64,000 nucleotides of DNA, from the NCBI GenBank assembly GCA_021166725.1, contig JAJPES010000027.1, positions 37,410 through 101,409 on the forward strand, read 5' to 3'. Each line of letters opens with the position of its first letter. Position 1 is the stretch's first letter. Below the pieces are notes generated by a model. The model did not search any database. It saw nothing but the letters and a program-made list of their open reading frames with translations, and was not told the DNA's origin. The stretch is from Burkholderiaceae bacterium (GTDB lineage Bacteria; Pseudomonadota; Gammaproteobacteria; Burkholderiales; Burkholderiaceae_E). Of the stretch, positions 9,920-19,032 are shown piece by piece. The position numbers and the translations under genes are program-made.

Positions 9920-10066
9920 GTCTCTCTTGTCGCTTGTTCGGATGTCCTGGTTCTTGCCGGAATGATGCACGTCGAATCGGGCCAGGGCCAGACCACCCTG
10001 CGCGCGCCGGCGCCATCGGCCGAGGAGCGCTTCTCGAAGGGAGCATCATCGCTCTCGAAGAACCAT

Positions 10067-11623
10067 ATGAGCGCTGCACCGCACACGAGCACCGAAATCG
10101 ATTCGCGCAGGCGAGGCTGGATTCTCGTCGCGTTGATGTTCGCGATGATGCTCGCCGCGATGGACACGACCATCGTCTCGACGGCGATCCCGCAGATCGT
10201 CGACGACCTCGGCGGCTTCGCGATGATCACCTGGGTGTTCTCGATCTACCTGCTGGCGCAGACGGTCACCATCCCCATCTACGGAAATCTCGCCGACATG
10301 TTCGGGCGCAAGCCCGTGCTGGTCATCGGCACGCTGATCTTCCTGGCAGGTTCGGCTGCCTGCGCGCTGGCCTGGAACATGGTCTGGCTGATCGTCTTCC
10401 GCGCACTGCAGGGTCTGGGTGCCGGCTCGATCATGGCCACGGTGAACACGATCGCCGGCGACCTCTATTCGGTGCGCGAGCGGGCGCGCGTGCAGGGATG
10501 GCTGTCCAGCGTCTGGGGCGTGGCGGCGGTGGCCGGGCCGCTGCTCGGCGGCGCATTCGCCGAACACGCGACCTGGCGCTGGATCTTCCTGATCAACCTG
10601 CCGATCGGCGCTGCGGCGCTGGGCCTGCTCGTGCGCTTCCTGCACGAGAAGCCGAGCCACCGCTCGCACCGCATCGACTACCTGGGAGCGGTACTGATCC
10701 TGTGCACGGGTTGCGTGCTGATCTACGGGCTGCTGCAGGCAGGGCAGGCGTGGCCCTGGGGATCGGCACCGAGCATCGCGGTCTTCGCGCTGGTCGCTGC
10801 GCTGGTTGTCGTCACCGTGCGGGTCGAGCGGCGAGCGGCCGAGCCGGTCATGCCGGGCTGGCTGTGGCGCGACCGCTTGCTGATGGGCACCAATCTGTCG
10901 ATGATCGGCATGGGCGCGGTGCTGATGGGGCCGAACGTCTATCTGCCGACGTTCGGGCAGTCGGTGCTCGGGTTGGGTGCCATCGCGGCCGGCTTCGTGC
11001 TCGCCAGCCTGAGCCTGGGCTGGCCGTTGGCTTCGGCATTGTCGGGACGCGTGTATGCGCGCATCGGCTTTCGCGACGCGGGTCTTGCCGGTGCCGCATT
11101 GATGACGATCGCGGCCTTCGCCTTTCTCGCGTTGCCCGACCCGCCGTCCGTCTGGCTGCTGTTGCTCGACCAGGTCGCGCTGGGCGCCGGCTTCGGCCTG
11201 CTCTCGACGCCGCTGCTGGTCGGCGTGCAGGCTACCGTCGGCTGGAGCCGGCGCGGCACCGTCACGGGCGCCAACATCTTCTCGCGCTACCTCGGCCAGA
11301 CGCTCGGCGCTGCGATCTTCGGCGCGATCTTCAACGCGGCGTTGCGCGAGCGATTGCTCGACGCGCCGGCGGACCTGCACGCGCAGTTGCCGCGACACGT
11401 CGATGGGGTGATCGATGCGCTGCACGGCTCGGCGCTTTCGATGCCGGCTCGGCAGTATCTGCAGGACGCGATCGGCGCCGCCACCGCGCACGTCTACGTG
11501 GGGCTGTCGGTGATCGCCGCCTGCACGCTCGTCGTGCTGTTCGTGGCGCCGCGACGATTTCCGCTGGTGGACGATGCGCCGCCGGCGAGGACGGACTCGT
11601 CGCGACAGGGTACGGCGCGCTGA
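10067..11623 (+). CDS. MFS drug exporter, DHA2 (EmrB/QacA) family
   Basis: The 518-residue protein has about 14 hydrophobic segments. Motif D/C elements of the DHA2 family are visible: [13 protein letters not shown] in helix 1, [13 protein letters not shown] in the loop between helices 2 and 3, and [25 protein letters not shown] in helix 5. It probably exports toxic organic compounds by proton antiport. No membrane-fusion protein or TolC gene is adjacent, so the outer part of an efflux complex is not encoded here. The ATG at 10067 is chosen; upstream in-frame starts would overlap the bfr promoter region. Confidence 0.88.
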   Translation: MSAAPHTSTEIDSRRRGWILVALMFAMMLAAMDTTIVSTAIPQIVDDLGGFAMITWVFSIYLLAQTVTIPIYGNLADMFGRKPVLVIGTLIFLAGSAACALAWNMVWLIVFRALQGLGAGSIMATVNTIAGDLYSVRERARVQGWLSSVWGVAAVAGPLLGGAFAEHATWRWIFLINLPIGAAALGLLVRFLHEKPSHRSHRIDYLGAVLILCTGCVLIYGLLQAGQAWPWGSAPSIAVFALVAALVVVTVRVERRAAEPVMPGWLWRDRLLMGTNLSMIGMGAVLMGPNVYLPTFGQSVLGLGAIAAGFVLASLSLGWPLASALSGRVYARIGFRDAGLAGAALMTIAAFAFLALPDPPSVWLLLLDQVALGAGFGLLSTPLLVGVQATVGWSRRGTVTGANIFSRYLGQTLGAAIFGAIFNAALRERLLDAPADLHAQLPRHVDGVIDALHGSALSMPARQYLQDAIGAATAHVYVGLSVIAACTLVVLFVAPRRFPLVDDAPPARTDSSRQGTAR

Positions 11624-11723
11624 GCCACCGTGCGAGCCGATCGTCCATGCCCGTCTCGATGGGCAGCACTGCCCGAGGTTGCTTCGCAACCCTCCATGCG
11701 TGCGCCGGCGTACCCTGTGGTCG

Positions 11724-13238
11724 ATGACACTCGACGACGAATCCGCACCGAAGGCCTTCGCTTTCGACAACACCTACGCGCGCGAACTGGCCGGCACCTA
11801 CGTGCCGTGGAAGCCGGTTGCCGTGCCGAACCCGCGGCTGCTGTTCCTGAACCGCGAGCTCGGGCTCGAGCTCGGCCTCGACGCCGAATCGCTCGACGGC
11901 GACGCCCTCGTGCCGCTGTTCGCCGGCAACGTGGTGCCCGAGGGCGCCGAGCCGCTGGCGCAGGCCTACGCCGGGCATCAGTTCGGCATGTTCTCGCCGC
12001 AGCTGGGGGACGGTCGCGCGCTGCTCCTCGGTGAAGTCGTCGACCGCTTCGGACGGCGCCGCGATATCGCCTTCAAGGGATCGGGACGCACGCCCTTCGC
12101 GCGTGGCGGCGACGGCAAGGCAGCCGTCGGTCCGATGCTGCGCGAAGCGCTGATCGGCGAATGGATGCACGCCGCGGGCATTCCGAGCACGCGCGCGCTG
12201 GCCGTCGTCGCAACCGGCGAACCGGTGTATCGCGAAGAGCCGCTGCCCGGCGCCGTGCTCACGCGCGTGGCGTCGAGCCACCTGCGCGTGGGTACGCTGC
12301 AGTTCTTCGCGGCGCGCGGCGAGCGCGACGTGCTGCGCCGCCTGGTCGATTACGCGATCGCGCGCCACGATCCGCAGCTCGCGGACGCGCCCGAAGCCGA
12401 GCGCTACGTCGGGTTGCTGCACGCCGTCGCCGTGCGCCAGGCGCGACTCGTCGCACAGTGGATGAACGTCGGCTTCATCCACGGCGTGATGAACACCGAC
12501 AACATGACGCTGTCGGGCGAGACGATCGACTACGGCCCGTGCGCCTTTCTCGAGGCCTACGATCCGGCGACCGTGTTCAGCAGCATCGACGAGGGCGGGC
12601 GCTACGCCTACGAGAACCAGCCGTCGATCGCGCGCTGGAATCTCGCGCGCCTGGCCGAGACGCTGGTGATGCTGATCGCCGATCCGGACGACGAAGCGGC
12701 GGTGAAGCAGGCGGTGGCGCGGCTCACCGAGCCGATCGACGCGTTTCCCCGCCTGTACGAGGCGGCGTGGCGCGAGGGCCAGCGCGCGAAGCTCGGGTTG
12801 CTCTCGAGTGAACACGCGGACGCGGCTGCGCTGGCCGACGACTGGCTGGCGCTGCTGCAGGCGCAGCGGGTGGATTTCACGCTCGCCTGGCGCCGGCTGG
12901 CCGATGCTGCCGAGGGCGACGAGGCGCCGTTGCGTGCGCTGTTCGGCGATCGTGCTGTGCTCGATGCGTGGATCGTGAGATGGCGCGAGCTTTGCGGACC
13001 CGGCAACGACGTCGAACGCGCGCAGCGGATGCGGTGCGTCAACCCGTGGCTGATTCCGCGCAATCACCGCGTCGAGGAAGCGCTGTCGGCGGCGTCGCGC
13101 AACGACGACCTCGCCGTCTTCGACGATCTGCTTGCCGCTTTGCGCAAGCCTTTCGACGAATCGATGGCCGCGGCCCGCTACGCGCAGCCGGCGCCGCCGG
13201 AAACGACGGCCGCCTACCGCACGTTCTGCGGCACGTGA
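11724..13238 (+). CDS. selO: Protein adenylyltransferase SelO (YdiU family)
   Basis: The 504-residue pseudokinase transfers AMP from ATP to Ser, Thr or Tyr of other proteins, and is linked to redox stress in E. coli. Family blocks are clear: FDNTYARELAG at the start, AQAYAGHQFG, LGDGRALLLGE, the KGSGRTPF nucleotide-binding segment, GVMNTDNM with the catalytic Asp, and IDYGPCAF with the metal-binding Asp. The stop falls in a tandem 14-bp repeat, so the last codons have been duplicated downstream as non-coding sequence. Confidence 0.95.
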   Translation: MTLDDESAPKAFAFDNTYARELAGTYVPWKPVAVPNPRLLFLNRELGLELGLDAESLDGDALVPLFAGNVVPEGAEPLAQAYAGHQFGMFSPQLGDGRALLLGEVVDRFGRRRDIAFKGSGRTPFARGGDGKAAVGPMLREALIGEWMHAAGIPSTRALAVVATGEPVYREEPLPGAVLTRVASSHLRVGTLQFFAARGERDVLRRLVDYAIARHDPQLADAPEAERYVGLLHAVAVRQARLVAQWMNVGFIHGVMNTDNMTLSGETIDYGPCAFLEAYDPATVFSSIDEGGRYAYENQPSIARWNLARLAETLVMLIADPDDEAAVKQAVARLTEPIDAFPRLYEAAWREGQRAKLGLLSSEHADAAALADDWLALLQAQRVDFTLAWRRLADAAEGDEAPLRALFGDRAVLDAWIVRWRELCGPGNDVERAQRMRCVNPWLIPRNHRVEEALSAASRNDDLAVFDDLLAALRKPFDESMAAARYAQPAPPETTAAYRTFCGT

Positions 13239-13253
13239 GCTGCGGCACGTGAG
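13226..13253. repeat. 14-bp tandem duplication across the selO stop codon
   Basis: CTGCGGCACGTGAG occurs twice in a row, followed by a partial third copy (CTGCGGCAG). The first copy contains the selO TGA, and each copy includes the palindrome CACGTG. This looks like a replication-slippage duplication at the gene end. Confidence 0.85.
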
Positions 13254-13263
13254 CTGCGGCAGC

Positions 13264-13292
13264 GCGGTCGACGAACCCGGGGCGTCGACCGC
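13264..13292. terminator. GC-rich hairpin between convergent genes
   Basis: A perfect 10-bp inverted repeat (GCGGTCGACG / CGTCGACCGC) with a 9-nt loop lies between the convergent ends of selO and the 13331 gene. No T-run follows on either strand, so it is not a classic intrinsic terminator. Position suggests a bidirectional 3'-end hairpin. Confidence 0.5.
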
Positions 13293-13330
13293 CGATCCGG
13301 GCGGCCGCGGCAGCGAGACGTTCCCCTCGC

Positions 13331-14110
13331 TCAGCCGTCCTGCGGAACCTTCGCGCGAACCAGCGTCGAACCATCCGACGCGCGCAACTCGTACCTCTCG
13401 ATCGACGTGAGGATCGTGCCGCCGGCAGCGCCCGGCTGCACGCCGGCGATGCGCAACTGGATGTCCAGCTTCGTATTGCCGCGCGCCGTCCGGTCGCGCA
13501 CCAGTCCTGCCTGTGCTGCAGGCACGGACCAGTGCTGCGCCGTTTCCCCGTTGACGAACTGCACCGTCACCTTCTGGCGCAGCGCCTGGAAATCGAACTG
13601 CGACGCCGGCGACAGCGCGCCGATCGTGAACTCCTGATAGCCGGCGTCGTAGTCGCTCAGCCCCGCATTGGACACCGACAGTCGCAGGCGACCGATGTCT
13701 CGCACGGCGGCGCGCGCCGCTTCGAACTCGGCGCGCACCGCGGCACGCTGCGCGGCTTTGTCGGCCGGACGCGACTGCTGCACCCGGGAGTCGTCTTCGA
13801 CCCAACGCTCGAGCGGTGGATCGATGCCGGCGAGATCGAAGTACAGCAGCACCATCGTGGCGGCATCGGGGTTCACCGCTTCGCGCGTACGAGCGGGGAC
13901 CGGGGCGCCCGCCGCGGGCGACGACACGCCCGGCGCGGCGTGGGCGGGAGCGATGCCCGTCGCTGCGCCCGACAGCGCCGAAGCGGCGGCGACGGCCAGC
14001 GTCATCGCCGCCCGTCGCACCCGCACGCTCTGTGACGGATGCCCACGTTCCCGCGAGCGGATGTCGGCGAGCCTCCGTCTTCCGGCTGCGTACTGCGTGT
14101 CGTCGTTCAC
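13331..14110 (-). CDS. Exported protein of unknown function (third gene of secreted-protein operon)
   Basis: I do not recognise the family. The GTG at 14110 overlaps the upstream stop as GTGA and gives 259 residues with a long basic N-terminal region, then a signal-like hydrophobic stretch ending around APAHA; an ATG at 14005 would start just before it. The mature part is Ala-rich at first, then mixed, with a predicted beta-rich end (DIQLRIAGVQPGAAGG, SIERYELRASDGSTLV). No cysteines or enzyme motifs stand out. It likely works in the envelope with the two coupled proteins upstream. Confidence 0.6.
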   Translation of the reverse strand: MNDDTQYAAGRRRLADIRSRERGHPSQSVRVRRAAMTLAVAAASALSGAATGIAPAHAAPGVSSPAAGAPVPARTREAVNPDAATMVLLYFDLAGIDPPLERWVEDDSRVQQSRPADKAAQRAAVRAEFEAARAAVRDIGRLRLSVSNAGLSDYDAGYQEFTIGALSPASQFDFQALRQKVTVQFVNGETAQHWSVPAAQAGLVRDRTARGNTKLDIQLRIAGVQPGAAGGTILTSIERYELRASDGSTLVRAKVPQDG

Positions 14111-15093
14111 AGCGTCGGTCCCTTCGCGTTCTTCGACGCGCGCTCGATCTCGCCGGCGCGCCGCTGCTGGTCGGCCTGGCGCAGCGCCTGCTCGGTGGCG
14201 CCGAGGCGCTTGTAGCCGCCACCCATGTCGACAACGCCGACCATCATGTATTCGACCAGTGCCTTGTTGTCGCGCTTGGGACGCAGGTCTGCCGAGACGA
14301 CGATGCCGCAGTCGGGCGTGAGGCTCACGCCGGCATCCGGATCGGCGGCGCCCGTGCATTTCCCGAACAGCGGCGAGGCTTCGCCGATGCGCCGTCCCAG
14401 CGGGTCGTAGGCCCAGGTAAGGAGTGCGCGGCCGTCGCCCGGATCCATGCGGCGGGTAGGCTCGCCGTACTTTGCCACGAGCGCCTTCTCCACCGATTCG
14501 ACGGTCATGTCCTGTCCGTCGGCGGTACGTTCCTTGCGCGCGGCGTTCAATACGCGCTCGTCACCCGGCACACCCATCGTGCCGACGAACCACTTCACTT
14601 CGCCGGGTTGCAGGTCGTCGCGGCGGGCGTTCATGCCGCGCGCCATCGCGTCGCGCTGCATCTCCGCCATGATCTGCCGTCCGGTGCGTTCGACGCGCGG
14701 CTTGGCGACGCTCGCGTCGAAGCCCTGCCGGATCTTCTGCCCGTAGGACTGCATCGTGAAGCCGCGCGAGTTGTCCTCGCGAACGACCAGCAGCGGATGG
14801 CTGCACATCACGGTGGTGGCGGCGTCGTCCCAGCTCATTCCGGGCTGCACGCCGACCACGTCGACGACCGGCGCGCCCGCCGCGCGCGGAGCCGGCTTCG
14901 CTGCCGGACATTTCAGGTCGCCGCGCGCCGCCTGCGCGACTTCCTTGGCGCTCGCTCCGGCGGCCTGCGCGGCGGTCCCGGCGAGCAACGCAACGGCCGC
15001 GACGAGCGTGCGCAGGAACGGCGTGGCGCGGTAGCCGAACGCGGTGTGCGATCGATGCCCGGCGATGTTCCTTCGAGATGCTGTGGCGTTCAT
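14107..15093 (-). CDS. Exported protein of unknown function (second gene of secreted-protein operon)
   Basis: The 328-residue protein starts with a signal peptide (hydrophobic core about residues 27-45, cleavage after AQAAG or similar). The mature protein includes VVDVVGVQPGMSWDDAATTVMC, a form seen in proteins annotated only as hypothetical, with conserved-looking Cys residues (C62, C97) and a later FGKC / LTPDCG pair. The end is a charged helix (LRQADQQRRAGEIERASKNAK). I cannot assign a function. It overlaps both neighbours by 4 bp. Confidence 0.62.
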   Translation of the reverse strand: MNATASRRNIAGHRSHTAFGYRATPFLRTLVAAVALLAGTAAQAAGASAKEVAQAARGDLKCPAAKPAPRAAGAPVVDVVGVQPGMSWDDAATTVMCSHPLLVVREDNSRGFTMQSYGQKIRQGFDASVAKPRVERTGRQIMAEMQRDAMARGMNARRDDLQPGEVKWFVGTMGVPGDERVLNAARKERTADGQDMTVESVEKALVAKYGEPTRRMDPGDGRALLTWAYDPLGRRIGEASPLFGKCTGAADPDAGVSLTPDCGIVVSADLRPKRDNKALVEYMMVGVVDMGGGYKRLGATEQALRQADQQRRAGEIERASKNAKGPTL

Positions 15094-15848
15094 TTCGAGA
15101 ATCCCTTGAACAACTGGATCATCTGGCCCACTGCCTGGATCGCTTGTCCTGCCTCGCCGCCTCCGGAGGGCGCGTCCGCGTACTGCCCGCCTTCCTGAAG
15201 CACGCCGCCGCCGGCCGTCGGCATCGATCCGAGGCCTGCGATACCTGCGCCGAGACCGCTGCTGGCGGTGAGGTTGGAGAAGCTCACGGCGTACTCGCGC
15301 TCGGTGCGCAATTGCCGGTTGCCGATGACGGCGAGCTGGGCCAGCGTCAGGTCGAGGCTGAAGACGTTGCCCGGAACCGCGTTGCGTTTGTTGTACTGCA
15401 GGATGCGTTCGAACGAGGCCTCGCGCGCCTCGCCGGGCGCGAGCCGGAACTGCGGATCGGCACCGTTGCGGCTGACCTCGCCGATGCCTTGCACGTAGCG
15501 CGCCTCCGAAGTGCCGGAGCGGCCCCACGCGTACGAATGCCCCTGGTTGTCGGTAAGCGAGGCGCTGCCTGTGCGGTAGCCGACGATCACCGGCTGGCTG
15601 CCCAGGTTGCGGATTCGCAGCGTGGTTCGCACGCTGTGGTAGGCGGTGACGCGACCCGAGTCGGTGACGTTGACCTTGACCACCTGCGACATCAGCGGAC
15701 CGTCCACCCGACAGTTCGGTGCGCCGTTGCACGGATCGGCGGCGTTTGCCCCATGCGTCGCGCCGGTACAGAGCAGCAGCGCGAGCGCGCTGCCCGCCGC
15801 CCTGCGAGTGTGCCGGCGCCGTAGGTCGATGGCGCGGTTGTTCGTCAT
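15090..15848 (-). CDS. Exported protein of unknown function (first gene of secreted-protein operon)
   Basis: The 252-residue protein has a signal peptide (positively charged start, hydrophobic core about residues 18-30, ANAAD junction). The mature part carries an early Cys pair (DPCNGAPNC) and a beta-sandwich-like stretch with LRIRNLGSQPVIVGY, suggestive of an Ig-like or DUF-type envelope domain. The C-terminus is Gly-rich (GGGVLQEGGQYADAPSGGGE) before a short amphipathic helix. The start has a strong GAGGAAA ribosome-binding site that lies inside a hairpin (see next entry). Confidence 0.62.
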   Translation of the reverse strand: MTNNRAIDLRRRHTRRAAGSALALLLCTGATHGANAADPCNGAPNCRVDGPLMSQVVKVNVTDSGRVTAYHSVRTTLRIRNLGSQPVIVGYRTGSASLTDNQGHSYAWGRSGTSEARYVQGIGEVSRNGADPQFRLAPGEAREASFERILQYNKRNAVPGNVFSLDLTLAQLAVIGNRQLRTEREYAVSFSNLTASSGLGAGIAGLGSMPTAGGGVLQEGGQYADAPSGGGEAGQAIQAVGQMIQLFKGFSK

Positions 15849-15885
15849 GATTTCCTCGCGAATACGGCTGTCGTGCGAGGAAATC
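15849..15885 (-). promoter_or_regulatory. Hairpin enclosing the ribosome-binding site of the secreted-protein operon
   Basis: A perfect 11-bp inverted repeat (GATTTCCTCGC / GCGAGGAAATC, 15-nt loop) ends directly at the ATG of the first gene. In the mRNA the 3' arm holds the Shine-Dalgarno sequence GAGGAAA, so folding would hide it. It could be a translational switch, or an operator for the LuxR-type regulator encoded just upstream; sequence alone cannot separate the two. Confidence 0.6.
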
Positions 15886-15939
15886 TAGGGCGCGACGCGG
15901 CGCCCCGCACCTCCCGAACGGGAGGGAATTCTGCGCTGC

Positions 15940-17067
15940 TCAGGCGCGGTTTTCCCGTAGCAGCAGCGCTACCAGTTCGGCCTGGCGGTGCGTTCCGGTC
16001 TTCTGGAAGAGGATCTTCAGATAGCCGCGTGCGGTGCCGTAGCCGATGCCGCAGCGCTCGGCCGCTTCACGAAGTCCGCAGCCGGCGGTCAGTTGCAGCG
16101 CCAGGCGTGATTCCGCGCTCGTGAAGCGGTAGCGCTCCCGGATGCGCTGCAGGTTCTCGCCCGCGTCGCAACGCGGCTCGGTAAACATCAACAGCACGTA
16201 GCTGCGCAGCGGCTGGTAGGCGACGACGCCGCCTCGCGCCGGCAGCGCACGGACCTCGAGCGTGCAATCGTTCGTGCCGTGCAGCACGAGGCGATCGTTG
16301 CGCGGCGCCAACCCGCACGCGGCGTCGACGATCAGGCCGGCAAGCGCCTGGCGCGCCGACGGCAGGCGCGCCTGCAGGCGACCGGCTCGCGACTCGAGCA
16401 CGGTGCCGTTCTGCAGCCAGCGCTCGAGTGCCGGATTCGCGTGACGCAGCGCGCCTTGTTCGTCGACCAGCGCGTACCCCTCGGGCAGTGCGTCGAGCGC
16501 GGCCAGTCCGAGCCGTTCCGATTGCCTTGCCGAATCGATCCGCATGCAGAAGGCGAGCGCGCGCTGGAAGTGCGGCGCGAGCGCCCGCATGGCCGCGATG
16601 TCGTCGTCGTCGAAGGGCGGCATCTCCGAGGGCCGGAACAGCGACAGATTGGCGACCACACCGCGCTGCGCATACGGAGTCAGGCCGATCGTGTGCGCGA
16701 AGTACTGTGGCCGCATCCATTCGTTGAAATACGTCGAGCGTCGAAGGATGTCGGGGTCGCCGGTGAATCGAGCGAGAGTCTCGGCCGTGCGCACGACGCC
16801 CGGACGATGCAGTTGCGCCGTGTATCGCGCCCACGGGTTGTCGGGGTGGAAGTACAGCGGATTGAACTGCTGCAGCCAGCTCGATGCGACGCCGTGCAGT
16901 TCGACGATGTGGGTGCGGCGTTCGGTGAAGTCGAGGAAGTAGAGCGCTTCCATGTTGCTGTCGTAGCGCTCGTGCAGCAGGCGCATCGCACTGCGCCAGC
17001 CGCCCTCCTCCATGGGGGCGGCGTAGATCGCCTCGATCATCTCGTCGGTGGGCTGCGTTCGCGTCAT
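15940..17067 (-). CDS. LuxR-type transcriptional regulator
   Basis: The 375-residue protein ends in a LuxR-type helix-turn-helix (about residues 310-370: FTSAESRLALQLTAG, then LREAAERCGIGYGTARGYLKILFQKTG). The first 190 residues look like a sensor region, and residues about 195-290 resemble a PAS-like fold (EGYALVDEQGALRHANPALERWL). It has no receiver domain or autoinducer-binding signature that I can see. It sits 91 bp upstream of the three secreted-protein genes on the same strand and may control them. Confidence 0.8.
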   Translation of the reverse strand: MTRTQPTDEMIEAIYAAPMEEGGWRSAMRLLHERYDSNMEALYFLDFTERRTHIVELHGVASSWLQQFNPLYFHPDNPWARYTAQLHRPGVVRTAETLARFTGDPDILRRSTYFNEWMRPQYFAHTIGLTPYAQRGVVANLSLFRPSEMPPFDDDDIAAMRALAPHFQRALAFCMRIDSARQSERLGLAALDALPEGYALVDEQGALRHANPALERWLQNGTVLESRAGRLQARLPSARQALAGLIVDAACGLAPRNDRLVLHGTNDCTLEVRALPARGGVVAYQPLRSYVLLMFTEPRCDAGENLQRIRERYRFTSAESRLALQLTAGCGLREAAERCGIGYGTARGYLKILFQKTGTHRQAELVALLLRENRA

Positions 17068-17208
17068 GCGGCTCGCTCGCGCCGGCAGATCTCGGTGAGA
17101 TCGTCGAACCGAAGATGATACCGGCAGGCGGCAGCGTGCGCGATGCCGGCGCGAGATGCTGCCGCAGGCATGCATAATCGCCGGACGGCACGCTGCGAAC
17201 GCTTTCCG

Positions 17209-18249
17209 ATGCTCGTTCCCGACTCCCGTTGCTCCTCCGCGCTGGCCGCTCGTCTGCGGCACGCACTCGTCGCGGTTGCGGCGTGGCTGGCGCTGGCCGG
17301 TGTCGCGGCGCCGGTGCGCGCCCAGTCGCCGCTGGTCGTTCTGGTGCCGTATCCGGTGGGTGCGCTGTCCGACGGCGTGGCTCGTGTTGTAGCGCCCGCG
17401 CTCGCGCGTGCGCTCGACCGCCCGGTGGTCGTCGAGAACCTCGGAGGCGCGGGCGGAGCGCTTGCGGCGCGCCGGGCGCTGAAGGCTCCCGCCGACGGCG
17501 AACTGCTGCTGCAGGGCTCGCCCAACGAACTGATCCTCGCGCCGAGGGCGCAGCCCTCTGCCGGCTTCGCTGCCGCGGATTTCCGCATGGTGCAGATCAT
17601 CGGCTCGGCGCCGCTCGTCATCGTCGCGCGCGCCGACCTGCCGGCGTCGTCGTTCGGTGAACTGGCCGAACTCGCCAGCCGATCGGCGCCCGCCCAGCCG
17701 CTCAGCTACGGAAGCGTCGGCGTCGGTTCGCTGTACCACCTGCTCGGCCGCCAACTCGCGCAGCGTCTTCACGTGCCGATGACGCACGTTCCCTACTCCG
17801 GAGGCGCGCCGCTGATGCGGGACCTGGCGGGCGGCGTCGTTGATTTCGCGATCCTTCCGGCCGCGGTTTCCACGTTCGCTCTGGTCGATGCCGGCAGGCT
17901 GAAGCTGCTCGGCACGCTCGAACCGGCACGGGCGCAGCAGGCAAAGCCGCGGCTGCGCTCGCTGCCCAGCCTGGCCGGCGACGCGCGCATGTCCGACTTC
18001 ACCTACTCGATCTGGTCCGGATATTTCGTCCGGGCCGATACGCCGTCCGAGCTTGCGCAACGGCTGAACGAGGCACTGGCGATCGTGCTGCGCGATCCGC
18101 AGGTGATCGCCCGCATCGCAGCACAGGGCGCGGATCCGATGCCGGCAATGGATCTTGACGAGTCGCAGGCGTTCTACCTGCGCGAGATTGCGCGCTACGA
18201 CGCGCTGGCTTCGGACGGCACCGACGACGGCGCACACTCGCCGCGTTGA
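17209..18249 (+). CDS. Bug-type periplasmic substrate-binding protein (tripartite tricarboxylate transporter family)
   Basis: The 346-residue protein has a signal peptide (hydrophobic core about residues 20-35, ending VRAQS). Bug hallmarks are VVLVPYPVGALSDGVAR near the mature start, PVVVENLGGAGGALAAR, SYGSVGVGSLYHL and THVPYSGGAPLMRDL. These proteins bind carboxylates and other small ligands; Burkholderiales carry dozens. No TctA/TctB membrane genes are adjacent, so it is an orphan receptor. The ATG at 17209 places the signal peptide correctly. Confidence 0.85.
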   Translation: MLVPDSRCSSALAARLRHALVAVAAWLALAGVAAPVRAQSPLVVLVPYPVGALSDGVARVVAPALARALDRPVVVENLGGAGGALAARRALKAPADGELLLQGSPNELILAPRAQPSAGFAAADFRMVQIIGSAPLVIVARADLPASSFGELAELASRSAPAQPLSYGSVGVGSLYHLLGRQLAQRLHVPMTHVPYSGGAPLMRDLAGGVVDFAILPAAVSTFALVDAGRLKLLGTLEPARAQQAKPRLRSLPSLAGDARMSDFTYSIWSGYFVRADTPSELAQRLNEALAIVLRDPQVIARIAAQGADPMPAMDLDESQAFYLREIARYDALASDGTDDGAHSPR

Positions 18250-18301
18250 CGCCGCTTCGGACGGGCCTGACGGGTTGCGCGAAAGGCCGGCGTGAGCGCT
18301 C

Positions 18302-18685
18302 CTACAGCTGCATCTCGCAGCGCTCGATGTCGATCACCAGCGCGCCGCGCGCCCACGGGAACACGGCCTTGGCGCGCGCGGCGAGTTCGCCTTCGGCCTG
18401 CACGCTGCCCTTGCCGAAAATGACGCCGCCCTGGCCGGGACCGCGCGAGCCACGCACGCCGCGCGAGGCGGCCATCAACTGGATGCGGTCGTCGCGCTTG
18501 AGGTTCTCCTCGGTGCGCTCGTAATGGCCGGCGGGAAGGACGATGCGCGCGTCGTCGATGCCGATGCGCCGCGCGTAGTCGCCCCAGTTGCCGACGAGGT
18601 GCGGGCCGTCGGGGCCCTGCGTGACGATCGCGACGAACTCGGCTTTCTCGAGCAGTTCGCGGGCGGTGGGGTCGAGTGCGGCCAT
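18302..18685 (-). CDS. Pyridoxamine 5'-phosphate oxidase-like flavin-binding protein
   Basis: The 127-residue protein has a split-barrel layout: ELLEKAEFVAIVTQGPDGPHLVGNWGDY and a basic KRDDRIQLMAASRGVRG stretch, as in small FMN- or F420-binding members of the PNPOx-like family. The substrate is unknown. The ATG at 18685 is preferred because CAGGGA lies 7-8 nt upstream; an ATG at 18691 is also in frame. It is divergent from the riboswitch-controlled terC gene. Confidence 0.7.
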   Translation of the reverse strand: MAALDPTARELLEKAEFVAIVTQGPDGPHLVGNWGDYARRIGIDDARIVLPAGHYERTEENLKRDDRIQLMAASRGVRGSRGPGQGGVIFGKGSVQAEGELAARAKAVFPWARGALVIDIERCEMQL

Positions 18686-18791
18686 GTGCATTCCCTGGTT
18701 TGGTGAAGCGGCGAGCATTGCGCCGCCTGCGTGCCGGCGGAATGATGTGGCTCAATTCAGCCCCTGCCGGCCGGCCCGCGATTCCCTCCGT

Positions 18792-18821
18792 TTGACAATG
18801 ACCCCGCCGCGCTGCTCCAAT
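18792..18821 (+). promoter_or_regulatory. Sigma-70-type promoter for the manganese riboswitch and terC
   Basis: A perfect -35 box TTGACA (18792-18797) is followed after 18 bp by TCCAAT (18816-18821), matching the -10 consensus at four of six positions. Transcription would start near 18828, immediately before the conserved riboswitch core, which supports both calls. Confidence 0.6.
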
Positions 18822-18830
18822 CCGGCTGCC

Positions 18831-18978
18831 TCCGAAGGGGAGTAGCTCGCGGGGATCGCTCTCCGATCCTCGTGCTGCGGCGTCGTCAGTACGGATCCGG
18901 TTGCGGCTACGACCGATCGATCCCGGCGCCGCAGATCGGCGCGCAGCAACGCGCGCCGCTCGGCAAGACCGACGTCGG
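18831..18978 (+). ncRNA. yybP-ykoY manganese riboswitch
   Basis: The three conserved blocks of this class occur in order and at fitting distances: AAGGGGAGTAGC (18835-18846), CGTCGTCAGTACG (18881-18893) and GCAAGACC (18963-18970). GGATC/GATCC and GCGC-rich segments between them can form the variable helices. A further GC-rich hairpin (GCGCGCAGCAACGCGCGC) lies inside the third-block side. In known cases Mn2+ binding raises expression of TerC/Alx-type or MntP exporters. The gene 55 bp downstream is terC, the expected target. Confidence 0.88.
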
Positions 18979-19032
18979 CGCCTGTTCCACGCAAAGCCCG
19001 TCCTCGCCACGCGGGCCGAAGAGGCACTCCCC

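Noticed and set aside
13226..13253. Start of a CRISPR-like array at the 14-bp repeat
   Set aside because: Only two head-to-tail copies without spacers; a slippage duplication explains it.
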